Assembly (NCBI RefSeq): GCF_008369445.1
Contig: NZ_VTWH01000001.1
Span: 744,001-808,000, forward strand
DNA length: 64,000 bases
Origin: Aureimonas fodinaquatilis
GTDB taxonomy: Bacteria; Pseudomonadota; Alphaproteobacteria; Rhizobiales; Rhizobiaceae
Direction of reading: 5' to 3'
Numbering within the stretch: the stretch's first letter is position 1; every line of letters starts with the position of its first letter. Both the position numbers and the translations under genes were made by a program. Positions 60,501 through 64,000 of this stretch are shown here, one piece after another. The notes under the pieces are model-generated. The model saw nothing but the letters and a program-made list of their open reading frames with translations, did no database searches and was not told the origin of the DNA.

Positions 60501-61526
60501 GCGGCCAGCGCCCTTTATGGCGATGAAGGCAATGACTATTTGTACGCCGGCTCTGCAGGAAGTCTGCTTCTGGGTGGCGCCGGCAATGATACGCTGATGG
60601 GCTCAACCGGCCATGACATTCTGATCGGCGGTGCGGGAAGTGACATACTTCGCGGCGGTGAGGGAAGTGACATTCTGTTTGACGACAGCGCAGACAGAAA
60701 CGCGCCCAATCACCTGTATGGCGAGGGCGGCAACGACATTATCGTCACGGCAAACCTGACATTTTCGGATGTGTTCGACGGTGGTGCCGGCACGGACACG
60801 CTGTCATTCCGTTTCATGAGCAAGGGGGTGGATGCCAATATTGAAAGCAGGACAGCAAGCTCTGTTGGCACAACCAATCCCGTGAAGGACACGGTGCGCA
60901 GCATCGAATGGCTGGAAGGTTCCGAACATGACGATGTTCTGACCGGCAATTCTGGAGACAACCGGCTGATTGGTCGTGGAGGCAACGACACTCTGGTTGG
61001 TGGCGCCAACAAGGATGCGCTGTTTGGCGGCGCCGGAAGGGATGAGCTATATGGCGGCACCGGGGTTGACCTGATCGACGGTGGCGAAGGGGACGACTAT
61101 ATCTTCGGAAATGGCGGTGACACCATGTTTTTCAGCGGCCATTTCGGTCGCGATCTTGTGCAAGCTGAATCGGGGGCGGATCTGAGCGGCAGCCTGTTCA
61201 TTTTCACCGGCATCGACTATCGCAACCTGTTTTTCGTCCGCGACGGAGACAGTTTGGTGGTGCGTCGCGAACAGATCGTCAGCGGTGTGGATAAGTCGGA
61301 ATATATGGGTCATGCGGGCGTGCTGATTAAGGACTATTTCGCGGGAGCCAACTCCAGCAAGGTTGCATTCGCCGATCAGAACGGCTCAGCCCTGGCAGGC
61401 TTGATGGTGCTGACACTGGTCAGCGCCATGGCTGATGCTCAGACAACCGGCTTTGGTGGCTCCGGCTACGCAGACTTTATGCAGCCGGTTCTGCAGAATG
61501 CCTGGACACTGACGGCAGCCGCCTGA
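57537..61526 (+). CDS. large RTX repeat protein, predicted type I-secreted
   Basis: Protein of 1329 residues starting at GTG. Order: short helical N-terminus (ELLGAVALAIDEYNKI); a ~180-residue segment absent from the paralog; a shared helical/hydrophobic region (~310-480); a shared conserved block (FLNEGFDSREI, VVAVTGQETRSDMATF, AMPISGEER near 616); a GGLAFDLGAGDDVV patch (~683); then RTX nonapeptides from ~810 to ~1196. A C-terminal domain ends VLQNAWTLTAAA. RTX units bind calcium and fold after export. No catalytic motif is seen, so toxin, adhesin or surface-layer roles remain open. Its likely exporter is encoded 2-6 kb upstream. Confidence 0.88.
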   Translation: MNINNSSGADAELLGAVALAIDEYNKITKEISDVDALLDGLFGHLAGENKSGPSFNMSALTQAIFAKVNANENYYAPTTVAQEGADAGKKYNLYLPNSDYRKPMDAMYEAVWQNTQFARLPQALMASIERNDLKYAESRIREYTLNDWFGRNDEQVGFVGNNPRRSWLEPRLRFFYSDEGGTLTRKYYSIGMGGVITVNGGQAGEHDDLPVASALLSLLNIVSSLSILTSPDNSIAKTSATSLMLVSQFASAIESLRATRLDWDVSRDVRLSRQVAGIAGAASFAMLFADEISKMQADGRSNLQTAQSLLQMTYFATNIVRNVQAVMAARLVQDYFYMPVSTAGMNFAGATAHAAASILGIIDGANKGASAGLLAAQSAELFVKISSGIMLAMAPLQTTPVGALVGSMFSPVSVYQAVMFQEAVDEAMALYGQTNWEGDKIRAEYYADMRNRAIFMSVPLLNAFGGLFDFGGYLSTSGSAGSRSANLLARLGINAADGEAAVTAAVKEFLNEGFDSREIIAQRGHVDAIQRIAATTDAKRVVAVTGQETRSDMATFLAATGGVFLANASSNRNFIYDSADQTIKANGLIGQRLGSDVIDISSKAESQYFLFLTPAMPISGEERDMLSSGKKRTSKASLVADTLFTIVDGATNTVANAANVASQALKTGALKNGQREKIVGKQGGLAFDLGAGDDVVLAAARAMYVDAGADYDGVDYRSALTAFKADVPALDVSVFQDNAAGLQGYRVNKAGFGTFHDVELQETTIQEGKETRTVVTRKIVTVKDYYSDSQVDLLVGVEWVHGTSHDDKMTGGEAADIFLGGDGNNTLSGNGGDDQLISGKHNDTLNGGEGFDLVMAGAGNDYLHDTGTNVSPVTVEGAVRSGDTLIGGEGSDTVRAGGGNDLIFGDDAPSVKSNAAPLAQSSGVNYNDYLFGNAGNDTIDGGFGNDSVEGGEGDDQIFGGDGNDTLRGGTGKDSIWGGNGNDTIYGGDAASALYGDEGNDYLYAGSAGSLLLGGAGNDTLMGSTGHDILIGGAGSDILRGGEGSDILFDDSADRNAPNHLYGEGGNDIIVTANLTFSDVFDGGAGTDTLSFRFMSKGVDANIESRTASSVGTTNPVKDTVRSIEWLEGSEHDDVLTGNSGDNRLIGRGGNDTLVGGANKDALFGGAGRDELYGGTGVDLIDGGEGDDYIFGNGGDTMFFSGHFGRDLVQAESGADLSGSLFIFTGIDYRNLFFVRDGDSLVVRREQIVSGVDKSEYMGHAGVLIKDYFAGANSSKVAFADQNGSALAGLMVLTLVSAMADAQTTGFGGSGYADFMQPVLQNAWTLTAAA
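59967..61122 (+). repeat. RTX (GGxGxDxUx) nonapeptide repeat array
   Basis: Coding repeats such as GGDGNNTLSGNGGDDQL, GGFGNDSVEGGEGDDQIF, GGDGNDTLRGGTGKDSIW and GGAGNDTLMGSTGHDILIGG, in several blocks with spacer segments. They are degenerate at DNA level (ggcggcgatggcaatgata type). Expected to form calcium-bound parallel beta-rolls outside the cell. Confidence 0.92.
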
Positions 61527-61541
61527 GCAGGCTTAATAGAT

Positions 61542-61595
61542 GAGGCTCGTGCCTCCGCAACGCGGCCGCTTCGGCCTGGCTGCGGCACGAGCCTC
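61542..61595 (+). terminator. large stem-loop after the RTX gene
   Basis: GAGGCTCGTGCC and GGCACGAGCCTC form a perfect 12-bp stem around a 30-nt GC-rich loop that can fold further (GGCCG/CGGCC). It starts 16 bp after the stop codon. Only a weak T-rich stretch follows (TGTTT), so it may terminate transcription, protect the mRNA end, or both. Confidence 0.6.
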
Positions 61596-61931
61596 TGTTT
61601 CAAAGCGGTCGGCGCAGTTCGATGGTTTGATCCTTCAACAACAGCCCGGTCTTATTCGCGGGCGATCGCGTGTGATATTGCCTCCGCGACTGTCATGGCT
61701 GCACGCTACACCTTGAGAGTATTACCATAAGGCAAGCACTCAAATACCTGTTTGCGAGGTTACTATTAAACTGTAGGCTTCGACGCCGGGATGTGGTTTT
61801 GACACCGATAAGCAATAAATGAAAAGCGGCTTTGGTGGGCATACTCGCCTGGAGCGCGGCCGTCAGAATTCAGCCGGCTGGGGAAGCCTCGGTGGTGCCA
61901 GGCATCGTGTTTGAATTTGGAGGAGGCGTGC
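61596..61931 (+). other. intergenic region before the esterase gene
   Basis: About 336 bp with no supported gene. No convincing sigma-70 promoter pair was found (TTGCGA at 61752 lacks a good -10). It ends in a strong GGAGGAGG ribosome-binding site for the esterase. Confidence 0.5.
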
Positions 61932-62822
61932 ATGACAAACACGGAGACGGAGCTAGCCGCCATAAGAGCGATGCTGGCTTCTGGCCAGAGGCCAGCGGAC
62001 CTTGCTGGTCGTCGGCAGAGACTGGATGACCTGGGCGCGCGCTACGAGATACCCGCGGACGTCGTTGTGGAGCCGGTGGATGCAGGTGGGGTAAAGGCAG
62101 AATGGACAACCACGCCGGCCGCGGACCCGACGCGGGTGATCATGTTTCTACATGGCGGCGGTTACATTTCCGGATCAATCAAGAGCCACCGGCATATGAT
62201 CGCGCAAGCGGGGCGGGAGGCCGGCACGCGCACGCTGGCACTGGGCTACCGCCTGGCGCCCGAACATCCATTTCCGGCGGCGCTGGAAGATGCGCTGAAC
62301 GGGTACCGGTTCCTGCTGTCGCGAGGTTTTTTGCCGGAAAATATCGTCATTGCCGGGGAAAGCGCTGGCGGCGGGTTGACGATCGCCACGCTGGTTTCAT
62401 TGCGTGAGGCGGGCATGGCCCTGCCTGCCTGCGCATGGTGCAGTTCACCCTGGGCGGATCTGGAAATGTCGGGTGACACGATGCAAACCAAAGCTGCGGT
62501 GGACCCGCTGATCCAGGGGCCGTACCTGCATGAACTGGCAACGGCGTATCTGAACGGTCTCAATCCACGCATGCCAATGGTGTCGCCGATTCATGCGGAT
62601 TTACGTGGCTTGCCGCCCTTGCTGATTCAGGTCGGGTCCGACGAGACATTATTGGATGATGCGCTCCGGCTGGCCGGCGTTGCCGCGACGGCAAATGTAC
62701 GGACGACGTTGCAGGTCTGGCCGCATATGATCCATGCCTGGCACTTGTTTTACGCGCAGCTTGCGGATGGCCGCCGGGCGCTGGCGGAGGTCGGAGCCTT
62801 TGTGCGTGCCAATATGAGCTGA
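61932..62822 (+). CDS. alpha/beta hydrolase, hormone-sensitive lipase family
   Basis: Esterase/lipase-like enzyme of 296 residues. The HSL (bacterial family IV) oxyanion motif is MFLHGGGYISGS; the nucleophile elbow is IAGESAGGGL (GxSxG with the GESAGG variant). The acid Asp (QVGSDETLLDDA) and the His (WPHMIHAWHLF) follow in the right order. No signal peptide, so cytoplasmic. Substrate unknown. ATG 61932 has a near-perfect GGAGGAGG site. It is downstream of the RTX gene but behind a stem-loop, so probably independent. Confidence 0.92.
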   Translation: MTNTETELAAIRAMLASGQRPADLAGRRQRLDDLGARYEIPADVVVEPVDAGGVKAEWTTTPAADPTRVIMFLHGGGYISGSIKSHRHMIAQAGREAGTRTLALGYRLAPEHPFPAALEDALNGYRFLLSRGFLPENIVIAGESAGGGLTIATLVSLREAGMALPACAWCSSPWADLEMSGDTMQTKAAVDPLIQGPYLHELATAYLNGLNPRMPMVSPIHADLRGLPPLLIQVGSDETLLDDALRLAGVAATANVRTTLQVWPHMIHAWHLFYAQLADGRRALAEVGAFVRANMS

Positions 62823-62830
62823 ACGCACCA

Positions 62831-62954
62831 GTAGCGCGGCGCGCAATTTGGTACCGATTAGCAAGCCATTTGGCACCAAATTCCAAGCACAAAAACACTG
62901 ATTTGAGACAGCGGGCGCAAAGCTGAAGCGGTGCCAAATTGCGCACCGCGCTAC
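62831..62954. repeat. 124-bp element with 25-bp terminal inverted repeats
   Basis: Left arm 62831-62855 begins GTAGCGCGGCGCGCAATTTG; right arm 62930-62954 is its reverse complement with 23 of 25 positions identical. The motif ATTTGGCACC also occurs inside (around 62868-62877). It encodes nothing and starts 8 bp after the esterase stop. The shape suggests a small MITE-like insertion or a structured intergenic element; no target-site duplication is evident. Confidence 0.7.
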
Positions 62955-63058
62955 AAGAACGGTGAGCCTTGCATGACCAAACGCAGAGAAATGGGGTTTC
63001 CGGGCGCATTTCCGGGCGCACCGAAAAAATTAGAATTTAGCTAACCCATTGAAAAATA

Positions 63059-63135
63059 TGGTCGGAGTGAGAGGATTCGAACCTCCGACCCCCTCGTCCC
63101 GAACGAGGTGCGCTACCAGGCTGCGCTACACTCCG
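63059..63135 (-). tRNA. tRNA-Pro (CGG)
   Basis: Cloverleaf on the reverse strand: acceptor CGGAGTG/CACTCCG, D-arm GCGCAGCCTGGTAGCGC, anticodon stem CCTCG/CGAGG with loop TTCGGGA (anticodon CGG), T-arm GGTTCGAATCC, discriminator A and encoded CCA. 77 nt. Confidence 0.95.
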
Positions 63136-63274
63136 AAGCCTTTTGCTGTATAATATTGCGCAGAATGCAGCGCAAGCAAACTTTCAGACTGTGAAATGCA
63201 TTTTATGTTTCTTCCCGCGTTGCCAGATACCCAACAAGGCGTTATAGGAACCTCCGCCCGGGCAATCGGGCTTT

Positions 63275-63349
63275 TGGGGCGTAGCCAAGCGGTAAGGCAG
63301 CGGTTTTTGGTACCGCCATCCCCTGGTTCGAATCCAGGCGCCCCAGCCA
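63275..63349 (+). tRNA. tRNA-Gln (UUG)
   Basis: Acceptor TGGGGCG/CGCCCCA, D-arm AGCCAAGCGGTAAGGCA, anticodon stem GCGGT/ACCGC with loop TTTTGGT (anticodon TTG), T-arm GGTTCGAATCC, discriminator G and encoded CCA. 75 nt. folA starts 32 bp downstream. Confidence 0.95.
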
Positions 63350-63381
63350 TGCCGGCCCCCGTCAATAAGAGGCTGTCCTGC

Positions 63382-63924
63382 ATGCTCAATCCCCAGCCGT
63401 TCCACCTTACAATTGTTGTCGCCATGGCCGCCCGTAACCGGGTTATCGGACTGGACGGTCAAATGCCCTGGCATGTTTCCGGTGATCTGAAGCACTACCG
63501 CGCGCTGACGATGGGAAAGCCGATGATCATGGGGCGCAAAACGCTGCAATCCATCGGCCGGATTCTGGATGGGCGTGACACAATTGTGCTGAGCCGCTCT
63601 GACACCCCTGTCATGCCCGGGGCATTGCAGGCGCAAACGCCGCAACAGGCATTGGAACTGGCCAAACAATGCGCCCGCAGCCGTTCTGCCAGCGAAATCA
63701 TCATCGCAGGCGGCGCGGAGATCTATCGGATTTTTCTGCCTGTCGTGTCCCGAATCGAATTGACGCGAATCGACGTTGAACCGGCAGGCGATGCATTCTT
63801 CCCCGAACTGCCGGACACTGAGTGGAAGACTGACGAACTGACGCCGATGCAACGAGGCCCACGCGACAGTGCGCCAGCCGAATTTGTGACTTTGACACGC
63901 CGCATACCACTTGTGGTAGAATAG
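63382..63924 (+). CDS. folA: dihydrofolate reductase
   Basis: Reduces dihydrofolate to tetrahydrofolate with NADPH. The N-terminal strand TIVVAMAARNRVIG, the active-site loop DGQMPWHVSGDLKHYRALT (catalytic acidic residue in SGDL), the NADPH-binding PMIMGRKTLQSIGR and the late IIAGGAEIYRIFLP are all DHFR features. 180 residues. I chose ATG 63382, nine bases after AAGAGG; a longer frame reads through the tRNA-Gln gene and is not credible. thyA is not in the window. Confidence 0.94.
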   Translation: MLNPQPFHLTIVVAMAARNRVIGLDGQMPWHVSGDLKHYRALTMGKPMIMGRKTLQSIGRILDGRDTIVLSRSDTPVMPGALQAQTPQQALELAKQCARSRSASEIIIAGGAEIYRIFLPVVSRIELTRIDVEPAGDAFFPELPDTEWKTDELTPMQRGPRDSAPAEFVTLTRRIPLVVE

Positions 63925-64000
63925 TGTGGCAGCTTTCTGCTGCAAATCCTATTAATCCCGCATTTGTGCTTTGCTGAACGCCAGTCGCTCATTGAACGGG

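Noticed and set aside
59967-61122. Possible CRISPR or satellite array
   Set aside because: The periodicity is codon-based (27 bp, GGxGxDxUx) inside an open frame with variable DNA units; no constant repeat with unique spacers.

Overview
The window looks like a chromosomal segment from an alphaproteobacterium of the order Hyphomicrobiales (Rhizobiales). The reasons are moderately high GC, a glgP-glgC-glgA-pgm-glgX run, small families typical of the order (DUF4170, DUF2093, DUF2585, DUF374 next to waaA/lpxK), an M16 peptidase pair, and a chromosome rich in short palindromic intergenic repeats. Family or genus cannot be fixed from sequence alone.

Layout. 1-12.2 kb: the end of ileS, a small lipoprotein, tadA (reverse strand), an RNA pseudouridine synthase with a long repetitive Arg-rich tail, rsmD, two M16 peptidase subunits (one active, one lacking the zinc motif), a patatin-like phospholipase, pmbA and an inositol-monophosphatase/CysQ-like enzyme. 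12.3-15.7 kb: DUF4170, DUF374 acyltransferase-like, waaA and lpxK, a lipid A/LPS core assembly unit with overlapping genes. 15.8-36.6 kb, reverse strand: DUF2093 and mutL (endonuclease type); the glycogen operon pgi-glgP-glgC-glgA-pgm-DUF2585-glgX, with glgB absent and a palindromic repeat in its usual place; then tamA-tamB for outer-membrane protein/lipid handling. 37-43 kb, forward: a HerA-like ATPase, class I fructose-1,6-bisphosphatase, transketolase and a TerC-family membrane protein. 43.1-51.3 kb: two ABC importers in tandem, one of unknown substrate and one for sulfate (sbp-cysT-cysW-cysA).

51.4-61.6 kb is the most accessory-looking region. It holds a type I secretion ABC exporter of the HlyB type (degenerate C39 domain) and its HlyD-type adaptor. 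Two paralogous presumptive substrates follow: a 477-residue protein almost without RTX repeats and a 1329-residue protein with about 385 residues of RTX repeats. Both share an unrecognised helical/hydrophobic domain and a similar C-terminal tail, and each sits behind a long AT-rich leader. No TolC-like outer-membrane gene and no HlyC-type acyltransferase is present. 61.9-64 kb: an HSL-family esterase, a 124-bp inverted-repeat element, tRNA-Pro(CGG), tRNA-Gln(UUG) and folA.

Six copies of a ~44-bp palindromic repeat lie between genes from 3.7 to 39.6 kb. The strongest candidate for an undescribed system is the two-paralog type I secretion locus.
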